64,000 bases of DNA from Candidatus Didemnitutus sp. (GTDB lineage: Bacteria; Verrucomicrobiota; Verrucomicrobiia; Opitutales; Opitutaceae): contig JAHCAY010000002.1 in NCBI GenBank assembly GCA_019634575.1, positions 730,897-794,896 of the forward strand. The letters are read 5' to 3'. The notes below the pieces were generated by a model. The model had not been told where the DNA came from. It made no database searches and was given only the letters and a program-made list of their open reading frames with translations. Numbering within the stretch: the stretch's first letter is position 1; the number at the start of each line of letters is the position of its first letter. Shown one piece after another: positions 34,445 through 43,230 of this stretch. The position numbers were made by a program, and so were the translations under genes.

Positions 34445-37057
34445 ATGAAAGCCCGTCACGCGTTTCGCTGCTTCGCTTTGCTCGCCGCGCTTTCGTCGCT
34501 TGCGGCCGCCATCCCCGCACCGCTCGACCGCTGGCCCGAGTCCACGCGCGAAAACAAACCGTGGATCCGCTGGTGGTGGCCCGGCAACGCCGTCGACGAG
34601 CCGAACCTCACGCGCCACCTCGAATCGTTCGCTGCGGTCGGGCTCGGCGGCGTCGAGATCACGCCCATCTACGGCGCGCGCGGCTACGAGTCGCGCTACG
34701 TGGACTTCCTTTCGCCGCGCTGGATGCAGCTCGTCGAGCACACCGGCCGCGAGGCGCAGCGTCTCGGCCTCGGCGTCGACATGGCCACCGGCACCGGCTG
34801 GCCCTTCGGCGGCCCGTGGCTCCAGCCCGCCGACGGCATCCAGAAAGCCGTGCTCGTCGACGGCCAGCTGACCGGCAAACCCACCGGCATGAAAGTCAAA
34901 CGCGCCGCGCCGGGCGACGAAGGCCTCGTCGTCGATCCCTACTCGCCCGCGGCACTCAGCCGCTACCTCGCGCCGTTCGGCGCGGCCTTCGAAAAGTTTC
35001 CGCGCGAACTCCTCCGCAGCCAGTTCCACGACTCGTTCGAATACTACGAATCCTCCTGGACGCCCGAGCTGCCGCGCGTCTTCCAGGAAATGCACGGCTA
35101 CGACGTCCAGAAATTCGCCGCCGCGCTGGCGGCCAAGGACGGCGAGAGCACGCTCCCGCCAGAAACGCTGGCACGCATCAAGGCCGACTACCGCACCACG
35201 CTCGCCCGACTCCACCTCGACTACGTCCGCACCTGGCGCGACTGGTCGCACGCCCGCGGCTGGCTCATCCGCAACCAGGCGCACGGCGCGCCGGCCAACC
35301 TGCTCGACCTCTACGCCAACGCCGACATCCCCGAGGTCGAGGTGTTCGGCTCCACGCCCTTCGCCGTGCCCGGGCTGCGCCGCGACCGCGCCGATATCCG
35401 CGACGACCATTCGTTGCCCGAGTCGCTCCTCCTGCGTATGGCCTCCTCCGCCGCGCACGTCGCCGGCCATCCGCTCACCTCCTGCGAGACGCTCACCTGG
35501 CTGCGCGAGCACTGGAAAGAGGCGCCATCGATGATGAAGCCCGAGATCGATCGCATCTTCGCCGAGGGCATCAACCACCTCGTCTACCACGGCAACGCCT
35601 ACTCGCCCGCCGACGCCCCGTGGCCCGGCTGGCTCTTCTACGCATCGACGGAGTTCAACGACCGCAACCCGCTCTGGCCCGATCTCGCCGCGCTCAACAC
35701 CTACGTCACGCGCATCCAATCGATCCTCCAAGCCGGCCACCCCGACAACGACGTGCTCGTCTACTGGCCGGCCCACGACGTCTGGGACAACCCGGCCGGT
35801 CTGATGAAGATGCTCGAAGTCGCCGACACGCGCTGGATGGTCGACTCGCCCGCCGGCCAGCTCGGACGCGCGCTGCTCGCCCGCGGCTACGCGTTCGACT
35901 GGATCTCCGACGACCAACTCGCCGCCACCACGGCTGCGCCCGACGGCACCTTGAAGACCTCCGGCGGCACGCCCTACCGCGTGCTCGTCGTGCCCGCTGC
36001 ACGCCGCATGCCCGTGGAGACGCTGCGCCAAATCGCCGCTCTCGCCGCGCGCGGCGTGCCCGTCGTCCTCCAATCGCTCCCCGAAGACGTGCCCGGCTAC
36101 GGCCGGCTCGACGCGCGACGCACCGCTTTCAAAGCGCAACTCGCCGCCCTCGGCCAGACCGGCGCCATCGTGGTCGGGAACACCGACCCGGCCGCGCTGC
36201 TCGCCGCACCCGCCTTCGCCTCACACGCCCGCCGCGAAACCATCGTCGACTCCGGCGTGAGCTTCATCCGCCGCCGGCACACGAATGGCACGGACTATTT
36301 CTTCGCCAACCTCGGCGCGAAGCCTCTCGACGGCTGGGTCACGCTCGGCACCGGCGCAACCGACGCGTTCATCCTCCATCCACTCTCCGGCCGCGCCGGC
36401 CGCGCCGCATTGCAGCCCGACGCCACGCACGCCGCGCTCTACCTCCAACTCGCCGGCGGCGAGTCGCTCATCGTGCGCACGAGCGAGCAGCGCCAGCCGA
36501 CCGACACGCCCGTCTGGACCTACGTCGCGCCGGCCGGCGAAGCGCTCGCGCTCAGCGGCACGTGGCAAATCGAGTTCGTTCGCGGTGGTCCGGTCCTGCC
36601 GGCTCCGATCCGAACCAGCGAATTGAAATCGTGGACCGAACTCGGCGACGCCGAAGCACAGCGCTTCGCCGGCACCGCGCGCTACCGTCTCGAGTTCGAT
36701 CTGCCCGGCGACGTGCGCGCCGACGACTGGGAGCTCGATCTCGGCGACGTCCGCGAGACCGCCCGCGTGCGCCTGAACGGTCGCGCCGCCGGCCTCGCTT
36801 GGTCGCTGCCGTTCCGCCTCCGCGTCGGTCCGCTCCTCCGCCCCGGCCGCAACGTCCTCGAGCTCGACGTCACCAACCTCGCCGCCAACCTCATCCGCGA
36901 CCTCGATCGGAGCGGCGTCACCTGGCGAATCATGCGCGAGATCAACTACGTCGACATCCGCTACAAGCCCTTCGACGCCTCGCAATGGAGCCTCGCCCCT
37001 TCCGGCCTGCTCGGCCCGGTGCGGCTGATCCCGCTCTCCAAGGCCACACCCCGCTAG
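34445..37057 (+). CDS. GH106-like glycoside hydrolase (alpha-L-rhamnosidase type), secreted
   Basis: 870 residues. Signal peptide (residues about 1-21), then PWIRWWWPGNAVDEPNLTRHLESFAAVGLGGVEI, the N-terminal (beta/alpha)8-type catalytic start found in GH106 enzymes, and FEYYESSWTPELPRVFQEMHGYD typical of that family. C-terminal domains include a galactose-binding-like fold (LDLGDVRETARVRLNGRAAGLAW). The likely action is release of terminal alpha-L-rhamnose from plant or algal polysaccharides. ATG 34445 is preferred because of the signal peptide. Confidence 0.8.
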   Translation: MKARHAFRCFALLAALSSLAAAIPAPLDRWPESTRENKPWIRWWWPGNAVDEPNLTRHLESFAAVGLGGVEITPIYGARGYESRYVDFLSPRWMQLVEHTGREAQRLGLGVDMATGTGWPFGGPWLQPADGIQKAVLVDGQLTGKPTGMKVKRAAPGDEGLVVDPYSPAALSRYLAPFGAAFEKFPRELLRSQFHDSFEYYESSWTPELPRVFQEMHGYDVQKFAAALAAKDGESTLPPETLARIKADYRTTLARLHLDYVRTWRDWSHARGWLIRNQAHGAPANLLDLYANADIPEVEVFGSTPFAVPGLRRDRADIRDDHSLPESLLLRMASSAAHVAGHPLTSCETLTWLREHWKEAPSMMKPEIDRIFAEGINHLVYHGNAYSPADAPWPGWLFYASTEFNDRNPLWPDLAALNTYVTRIQSILQAGHPDNDVLVYWPAHDVWDNPAGLMKMLEVADTRWMVDSPAGQLGRALLARGYAFDWISDDQLAATTAAPDGTLKTSGGTPYRVLVVPAARRMPVETLRQIAALAARGVPVVLQSLPEDVPGYGRLDARRTAFKAQLAALGQTGAIVVGNTDPAALLAAPAFASHARRETIVDSGVSFIRRRHTNGTDYFFANLGAKPLDGWVTLGTGATDAFILHPLSGRAGRAALQPDATHAALYLQLAGGESLIVRTSEQRQPTDTPVWTYVAPAGEALALSGTWQIEFVRGGPVLPAPIRTSELKSWTELGDAEAQRFAGTARYRLEFDLPGDVRADDWELDLGDVRETARVRLNGRAAGLAWSLPFRLRVGPLLRPGRNVLELDVTNLAANLIRDLDRSGVTWRIMREINYVDIRYKPFDASQWSLAPSGLLGPVRLIPLSKATPR

Positions 37058-37088
37058 ACACGGCAAATTCCCCCGCTTGATTTTTTCC

Positions 37089-37120
37089 AGAGCCCGCTAC
37101 ACTAGCGGGCTCTTTTCTTT
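37089..37120 (+). terminator. Rho-independent terminator
   Basis: Stem agagcccgct/agcgggctct (arms 37089-37098 and 37104-37113) followed by ttttcttt, 31 bp past the stop of the GH106-like gene and 23 bp before htpG. Confidence 0.85.
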
Positions 37121-37135
37121 ACCTACCATCCCACC

Positions 37136-38980
37136 ATGTCGACCCACACTCCGCAAAAATTCGAGTTCCAAGCCGAGATCAAGCAGCTGCTCGATATCGT
37201 CATCCACTCGCTCTACACGGAGAAGGAGATCTTCGTCCGCGAGCTCGTGTCGAACGCCTCCGACGCGCTCGAAAAGCTCCGCCATCTCCAACTGACTGAG
37301 AAGGACATCCACGACGACGCCCAGCCGCTCGAAATCGCCATCACGACCGACGACAAGGCCAAGACCGTCACGATCCAGGACTTCGGCCTCGGCATGACGC
37401 GCGAGGAGCTCATCCAAAACCTCGGCACCATCGCCCACTCCGGCTCCAAACAGTTCCTCAAGGCCCTCGGCGAGTCCGGCGCGAAGAACAGCAACCTCAT
37501 CGGCCAGTTCGGCGTCGGTTTCTACAGCGCGTTCATGGTCGCGAAGTCCGTGAAGGTCTACTCGCACTCCTGGCAAAAGGACGCGCCCGGCCACGTTTGG
37601 ACGAGCGACGGCTCCGGCAGCTACGAAGTCGAGGAAGTCGCCGACCAGCGCCGCGGCGCGAAGATCGTCGTCGAGCTGAAGGACGACTGCGCCGACTTCG
37701 CCCAGGACTGGAAGCTCAAGGAAATCCTCACCCGCTACAGCGCCTTCGTCGGCTTCCCTATCACGCTCAACGGCGAGAAAATCACCACCGTCCAGGCGCT
37801 CTGGCTGCGCAGCAAGTCCGAGATCAAGGACGAGGAATACACCGAGTTCTACAAGTTCCAGGCCCACGCCCACGACGCCCCGCGCTATCGCCTGCACTTC
37901 AACGCCGACGCACCGCTCACGATCAATGCGCTCGTCTTCGTTCCGCAGGAAAACACCGAGAAACTCGGCTTCTCCCGCCTCGAGCCCGCCGTCGCGCTCT
38001 ATTGCCGCAAGGTCCTCATCGACGCCCAGCCGAAGGACCTGCTCCCCGAGTGGCTCCGCTTCCTCAAAGGTGTCATCGACAGCGAGGATCTCCCGCTGAA
38101 CATCTCGCGCGAGACGATGCAGGACAAGGCCCTGCTCGACAAACTCGGCAAGGTCATCACCAAGCGCTTCCTCAAGCTCCTCGAAGAAGAAGCCACCCAG
38201 CGCACCGACGCCTACAACGAGTTCTACGCCCAGTTCGGCATTTTCCTGAAGGAAGGCGCCGCGCTGGACTTCACCCACAAGGACCAGATCGTGAAGCTGC
38301 TCCGCTGGGAGTCGTCGCTCACCGAGAAGGGCAAGACCACCTCGCTCGCCGACTACGTCTCGCGTATGAAGGACGGCCAAAAGGAAATCTATTACCTCGT
38401 CGCCCCAAATCGCGAAGCGATCGAGTCCGGCCCGTATCTCGAAGGCTTCAAGGCCCGCAACCTCGAGGTGCTCTTCTGCTACGAGGCGGTCGACGAATAC
38501 GTCTTCAACAACGTCCGCGAATTCGACGGCAAGAAGTTCCTCTCCGCCGACCACAGCGACGTGAAACTCGAGGACGTCCCGCAGCAAGGCGAGGCGCTCA
38601 GCGAGTCTGACGCGAAGGACCTCGCCAAGTGGCTCCAAGACACGCTCGGCGCGCAGGTCGCCGACGTGAAGACCAGCGACCGCCTCGTCGGCTCGCCGGC
38701 CCTCGCGACCAACGCCGACAAGTTCGCCTCGCCGATGATGCGCCGCATGATGAAGGCGATGAAGAAGCCCGGCGAAGCCGACGAGCCCGTGAAGGTGAAC
38801 CTCGAGATCAACCCGCGCCACGCGGTCATCAAGAAACTCGCCTCCATGCGCACCGCCGATGCCGAAAAGGCCGAGCTCGTCGCCGAACAACTCCTCGACA
38901 ACGCCCTCATCGCCGCCGGTCTCCTCGAAGACCCGAGCCGCATGGTCGCGCGCCTGAACAAGCTTCTCGAAAGCGTCTGA
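37136..38980 (+). CDS. htpG: Molecular chaperone HtpG (Hsp90)
   Basis: 614 residues, within family range. GHKL ATPase motifs: ELVSNASDALEKLR, DFGLGMTREEL and GQFGVGFYSAFMVA (N-terminal), catalytic Arg-containing middle domain with EDLPLNISRETMQ, and a C-terminal dimerisation domain. ATP-driven chaperone in the cytoplasm. Start ATG 37136 immediately follows the terminator of the upstream gene, so it has its own promoter. A terminator follows at 39036. Confidence 0.97.
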   Translation: MSTHTPQKFEFQAEIKQLLDIVIHSLYTEKEIFVRELVSNASDALEKLRHLQLTEKDIHDDAQPLEIAITTDDKAKTVTIQDFGLGMTREELIQNLGTIAHSGSKQFLKALGESGAKNSNLIGQFGVGFYSAFMVAKSVKVYSHSWQKDAPGHVWTSDGSGSYEVEEVADQRRGAKIVVELKDDCADFAQDWKLKEILTRYSAFVGFPITLNGEKITTVQALWLRSKSEIKDEEYTEFYKFQAHAHDAPRYRLHFNADAPLTINALVFVPQENTEKLGFSRLEPAVALYCRKVLIDAQPKDLLPEWLRFLKGVIDSEDLPLNISRETMQDKALLDKLGKVITKRFLKLLEEEATQRTDAYNEFYAQFGIFLKEGAALDFTHKDQIVKLLRWESSLTEKGKTTSLADYVSRMKDGQKEIYYLVAPNREAIESGPYLEGFKARNLEVLFCYEAVDEYVFNNVREFDGKKFLSADHSDVKLEDVPQQGEALSESDAKDLAKWLQDTLGAQVADVKTSDRLVGSPALATNADKFASPMMRRMMKAMKKPGEADEPVKVNLEINPRHAVIKKLASMRTADAEKAELVAEQLLDNALIAAGLLEDPSRMVARLNKLLESV

Positions 38981-39035
38981 TACCGGGCGCGGATTCCGCT
39001 CCGCGCCGCGCCGCCTCTCCTCAAAATAAAAAACT

Positions 39036-39067
39036 AGGCACCGGGTTTCTCCGGTGCCTTTGCTTTT
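39036..39067 (+). terminator. Rho-independent terminator of htpG
   Basis: Stem aggcaccgg/ccggtgcct (39036-39044 and 39051-39059) followed by ttgctttt. Confidence 0.8.
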
Positions 39068-39217
39068 CAGTAGGGCGAGTCGCCCCAGCAAGCCGCCCGC
39101 CTGAGCAATACCCCGAGACTGCATGCCTGGTGCCGGCCCTCGGCAGCAACCCGCGCCTAAATTTTCAGACAATATTTTTGTTGCGCGTTTTTATTTTTGC
39201 GCATCATTTCCATTGCC

Positions 39218-40423
39218 ATGCCTCTCCGGATCAAAATCGGCCCGCCCGTATCGGAAGATGATTTCTATCCCCGCCCTGAGCTTATCGCACGATTACTCAG
39301 AGCCTTGGAAAACTCCCATGTCGCATTCTTGGGACCTCGTCGCACCGGTAAGACCTCCTGCCTTAAGCGAATCCTCTCTGCCCCACCAACAGGTTACGTT
39401 CCGATTTCCATCAATCTGGAAAAATACGACCGAGTTGAGGACTGGTTCCTTGCGATGCTTGTGCAGGTCCGAGCGGAGCTCGGCAAGCCAGGCCCGAAAG
39501 CTCCTTGGTTGGTGGAAAAGGGCGCAAGCTTCCTACAGCGGATCGAGGAACTCACCATCGCGGGCCAAGGCATTAAGCTGGCCGCAACCAAGCAGCAGTC
39601 CGCCCCGTGGCGGCCGCTAGCGGACGATCTCCTCAGTCTGCTCAAGGATGCCAATCCGCCGATCATCTTCCTCCTCGATGAGTTTCCGGTCTTCCTGAAT
39701 CTCGTCGCTCGCAAGCACTCGAAGGAGGAAGTCGAAGCCCTGCTGAACTGGTTCCGCTCGGCCCGCCAAGAGTTGGTGGGCCTCGCGCCGCGCTTCCTCG
39801 TCACCGGCTCCATCGGCCTCAAGGGCGTGGTCCGCCGATTGGGACTATCCCCTACGATCAACGATTTCGACACAGTCGAAATTCCGCCTCTGGCCGAAGC
39901 CGACGCGCTGAAATTCCTCCGCGCGCTCGCCCACGACAACGGCGTCGCGCTGAACGCCACCGGCCGACGTCACATCATCACGCTCCTCGGCAGCGCTTGG
40001 CCGATTCTCCTCCAGCTTTTCATTTCCGAGATCAGAGAGTCAGCCTCGAAGAAAGCGCCGACCAACGCCGCGCTGGAAAAAATCTACCGCGAATGCCTCG
40101 TGGCCGGCCCGCGCAACGAATACTGCTCCGGCATGTTCACCCGGCTCAAGGAGGTGTTCTCCGCTAGCGAGCTTCGCCTCGCTCGCGAAATCCTGAAATC
40201 TCTCTGCTGTTCTGACCTCGGCCTGTCGCGCGCCGAGTTCGAGGCGATTCATGCCCGCCTCGTGCCAGTGACCGAAGAGCGCGCCTTGCACGCCGACGAA
40301 CTCGATTACGTCCTCGATGCACTCAAGCACGACGGCTACCTGCACCAGGAATTCGAGGGCGAGATGCGCACGCGCTTCGCGTCGAATATCCTGCGCGACT
40401 TCTGGAAACGGAAAACCTCCTGA
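39218..40423 (+). CDS. P-loop ATPase (AAA/STAND-like), first gene of a two-gene module
   Basis: 401 residues from ATG 39218. N-terminal EDDFYPRPELIARLLRAL then Walker A FLGPRRTGKTS near residue 38, Walker B IIFLLDEFP near residue 148, sensor-like LVTGSIGLKG near 195. C-terminal helical part with winged-helix-like ending (ADELDYVLDALKHDGYLHQE). This resembles archaeal-type/AAA_16-like ATPases seen in STAND signalling proteins. It is followed after 6 bp by the large TPR-containing ATPase, so the two probably work together. No partner effector (nuclease, TIR, protease) is visible. Upstream codons from 39197 are not needed. Confidence 0.78.
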   Translation: MPLRIKIGPPVSEDDFYPRPELIARLLRALENSHVAFLGPRRTGKTSCLKRILSAPPTGYVPISINLEKYDRVEDWFLAMLVQVRAELGKPGPKAPWLVEKGASFLQRIEELTIAGQGIKLAATKQQSAPWRPLADDLLSLLKDANPPIIFLLDEFPVFLNLVARKHSKEEVEALLNWFRSARQELVGLAPRFLVTGSIGLKGVVRRLGLSPTINDFDTVEIPPLAEADALKFLRALAHDNGVALNATGRRHIITLLGSAWPILLQLFISEIRESASKKAPTNAALEKIYRECLVAGPRNEYCSGMFTRLKEVFSASELRLAREILKSLCCSDLGLSRAEFEAIHARLVPVTEERALHADELDYVLDALKHDGYLHQEFEGEMRTRFASNILRDFWKRKTS

Positions 40424-40429
40424 CCTGCC

Positions 40430-42988
40430 ATGTCCTCCGGCCTGCCCTTCGCGCTCTACAATCCCGCGCTGCTCACCCCAGACGCCTTGCTCGGCGAATT
40501 CATCGCCCGGCGTCCGATGCTCGACGCCCTGCTCAACACCATCCGCGAGAACACCGCCGGTCACGCTCCGCAACACGTGCTGCTGGTCGGTGCGCGCGGC
40601 ATGGGTAAAACCACCACGCTCTGGGCCATCGCGCACAGCGTGAGCCGCGACGCCACGCTCGCGAGGGAGTGGCAGCCGGTCGTGTTCGACGAGGAGAGCC
40701 GGCGCGTCGGCGATCTCGCCGACTTTTGGCTCGAGGCGATTCGGCAATGGGAGCACGCCACCAAGGATCCGGGTAACCGCACCCAAGCCCTGCTCGATAC
40801 GGCCGGAGCCGACATCGAGGACCGCGCCCGCGAAGTTTTCCTGAGTGCCGTTAAGACCAGCGGCCGCCGCGCCCTGCTGCTGATCGACAATTTGAACGAT
40901 GTGCTCGCTTCGATCCGCGACCCCGAGCCGCTGCATCGCCTGCGGGCCTTCCTCATGGAGGACTCCCGCGTCATGCTGATTGGCGGCGCCACACGTTACT
41001 TCCCGGAGGTCACCGACGTTGACCAGCCGTTCTACGACTTCTTCCGCGCTTTCGAGCTGAAGCCGCTGTCGTTGGAGGAAATGAAGGCCTGTCTGCTGGC
41101 TCTCGCCCAAAGTCGCGGTGGAGAGACCGTGGAAAAAGCCGTGCGGGAACGCGAAGGCACCATGCGCTCGCTGCATTTGCTGACCGGCGGAAATCCACGC
41201 CTCATCAAAACCTTCTACCGCCTGCTGGCCGAGGGCCTGCGCGGCGACATCCGCGCCGACCTGGAGCGATTGCTCGACGAGTTCACGCCCTACTTCAAGT
41301 CCATCGTCGATGCGCTCCCCACGCAGCAACAGCGCATCTTCGACACCGTGGCGCTCAACTGGGACCCCGTGGACGTCGCCACCATCGCCCACGCCACCCG
41401 CGTGCCGAGCAATCAGGTCAGCTCGCAGCTCCGCATGTTGGTCAAGGCCGGCCATGTCGCCGAAGCCGCCGGCAGCCCCAAGCGCAAAACCTACCTGCTC
41501 GCCGACCGCTTTTCGAATATCCACTACCTGATGCGCCACGGTCGCGCCGCCGGCAGCCGGTTCAATTGGTTTGTCGCCATCCTGCGGTTGATCTTCCCCG
41601 ACCAAGACCACGCCACAACCCTGGCGAGGCTGGCCCGACAAACCGCCGAATGCGGACCCGAGGGGATGCGCGATGCCCGCGAACTGCTGCACAGCGCGCT
41701 GAGTCGCGCCGATTCCGCCGACTCCCGCCGCGAATTGCTGCATGCCACCTTCCGGGAGACTTGGGATAAGGACACCTTTAACTCTTTCTCCCACTGGTTC
41801 GACCTGACAGAGGCAAAGCCTCACCTGCCCGAGAGCGATATCCTAGCCTTCTTCCAGCAGATGCCGACTGCTCTACGCAAGAAACTCGGCTATGAGCCCA
41901 GCTCGGCCCAGTGGTGGCATCGGCTTACGGATTTTCTGGAGGAGAAATCTGCGTGGGCGCTCGCCGAAGCCGCCTACCGCAAGGCCATCGAACTCGATCC
42001 CAAACGCGCCTACCCGTGGAACGATCTAGGCAACTTACTCCAAAATCACCTCGGCCGGCCCGCAGAAGCCGAGGTCGCCTATCGCAAGGCCATCGAACTC
42101 GGCCCCATATACGCCTACCCATGGAACGGCTTGGGCAATCTGCTCAAAAATCATCTCAGCCGGCCCGCAGAAGCCGAGGCCGCCTACCGTAAGGCCATCG
42201 AACTCGACCCCATATACGCCAACCCATGGAACGGTTTGGGCAATCTGCTCCAAGATCATCTCGGCCGGCCCGCCGAAGCCGAGGTCGCCTACCGCAAGGC
42301 CATCGAACTCGATCCCGAACTCGCCTACCCGTGGAACGGCCTGGGAAACCTACTCCAAGTTCATTTCAGCCGACCCGCCGAAGCCGAGGTCGCCTACCGC
42401 AAGGCCATCGAACTCGATCCCAAATTCACCAACCCATGGAACGGCTTGGGTAGCCTGCTCCGAGTTTACCTCGGCCGGCCCGCCGAAGCCGAAGCCGCCT
42501 ATCGCAAGGCCATCGAACTCGATCCCAAACTCGCTCGCCCGCTGAGCGGTTTGGCTGAACTGCTCTCCAAGCAAGATGGCCGCATTTCAGAAGCCAGAGA
42601 CTGCGCCATCCAAGCCCTCCTCCTCGAGCCGGATTCCGTTTTTGTCCGGCACGCCTTCCAGCAGTTGTGCACTGATCAAGCCAAGGCCTGGCAAGCGGTC
42701 TTGCCCTCACTCGCCGCTTGGTGCGCCAGCCACCCCAAGGCCGGCAACGTCTTCGAGTTCACCGTGGACGGCTTCATCCGCTTCGCGCGCCTGACCAGCC
42801 CCGCCGAGGCCCTCGCGCTGCTCGACAGTGCTCCCGCCGCCGCGCAGCCCTTCGAGACTCTGCGCGACGCGTTCCTCGCCCACGCCGACCGCAATCACCT
42901 CGACCGTCTCGCGCCCGAGAGAAAAGTCGTGGCCATCGAGCTGCTCAACCGCATCAAAAACCCTCCAGCCGATCAGTCACAGAGTTGA
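40430..42988 (+). CDS. STAND-like ATPase with winged helix and C-terminal TPR array
   Basis: 852 residues. N-terminal P-loop: HVLLVGARGMGKTTTLWA (about residues 48-65), Walker B LLLIDNLNDV near 150, and a wHTH-like segment DVATIAHATRVPSNQVSSQL near 325. From about residue 515 to 720 there are six to seven TPR units of 35 residues, each close to AEAEVAYRKAIELDP then a variable linker and NGLGNLL. The encoding DNA repeats have a 105-bp period and are almost identical. It then has a helical C-terminus. The layout (NTPase, helical sensor, TPR) is that of STAND-type sensors, where TPRs bind a ligand. Biological role unknown; defence or signalling is possible. Confidence 0.82.
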   Translation: MSSGLPFALYNPALLTPDALLGEFIARRPMLDALLNTIRENTAGHAPQHVLLVGARGMGKTTTLWAIAHSVSRDATLAREWQPVVFDEESRRVGDLADFWLEAIRQWEHATKDPGNRTQALLDTAGADIEDRAREVFLSAVKTSGRRALLLIDNLNDVLASIRDPEPLHRLRAFLMEDSRVMLIGGATRYFPEVTDVDQPFYDFFRAFELKPLSLEEMKACLLALAQSRGGETVEKAVREREGTMRSLHLLTGGNPRLIKTFYRLLAEGLRGDIRADLERLLDEFTPYFKSIVDALPTQQQRIFDTVALNWDPVDVATIAHATRVPSNQVSSQLRMLVKAGHVAEAAGSPKRKTYLLADRFSNIHYLMRHGRAAGSRFNWFVAILRLIFPDQDHATTLARLARQTAECGPEGMRDARELLHSALSRADSADSRRELLHATFRETWDKDTFNSFSHWFDLTEAKPHLPESDILAFFQQMPTALRKKLGYEPSSAQWWHRLTDFLEEKSAWALAEAAYRKAIELDPKRAYPWNDLGNLLQNHLGRPAEAEVAYRKAIELGPIYAYPWNGLGNLLKNHLSRPAEAEAAYRKAIELDPIYANPWNGLGNLLQDHLGRPAEAEVAYRKAIELDPELAYPWNGLGNLLQVHFSRPAEAEVAYRKAIELDPKFTNPWNGLGSLLRVYLGRPAEAEAAYRKAIELDPKLARPLSGLAELLSKQDGRISEARDCAIQALLLEPDSVFVRHAFQQLCTDQAKAWQAVLPSLAAWCASHPKAGNVFEFTVDGFIRFARLTSPAEALALLDSAPAAAQPFETLRDAFLAHADRNHLDRLAPERKVVAIELLNRIKNPPADQSQS
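42020..42530 (+). repeat. 105-bp tandem DNA repeats encoding TPRs
   Basis: The motif gccgaagccgaggtcgcc (with small changes) and aaggccatcgaactcgatcc recurs at a 105-bp spacing, checked between 42269 and 42374. Units differ at few positions, far more alike than typical TPR genes. Confidence 0.85.
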
Positions 42989-43093
42989 TCAACTGAACCG
43001 CGTTCCGGATAGCCGAACCCTCCACTGTGGATGACCGCGCGATCGAGCGCGCCAGCACCGAAACGCGCGAGCGCGACCCAAGCCGCGTTGGTT

Positions 43094-43127
43094 GCCGTAG
43101 GCCTCACCCGAGATGAGGTTCTACGGC
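43094..43127. other. Intergenic hairpin
   Basis: gccgtag (43094-43100) / ctacggc (43121-43127) outer stem, cctca/tgagg inner stem. It lies in the 242-bp gap between the TPR gene and the actin gene (convergent), so may be a transcription end or a repeat; no clear T-run. Confidence 0.5.
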
Positions 43128-43230
43128 TTGGCTGAAATCCGCTCGCGGTTTCACCCTGTTGTTGGGTTGGCCGTAGAGCTCGACCTCGGGTCGGTGCCCC
43201 ACACGCGAGCGCGCTACACCTAAAACGCAC

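Noticed and set aside
42020..42530. Possible CRISPR array
   Set aside because: The 105-bp units are in frame, encode TPR helices and have no spacers.
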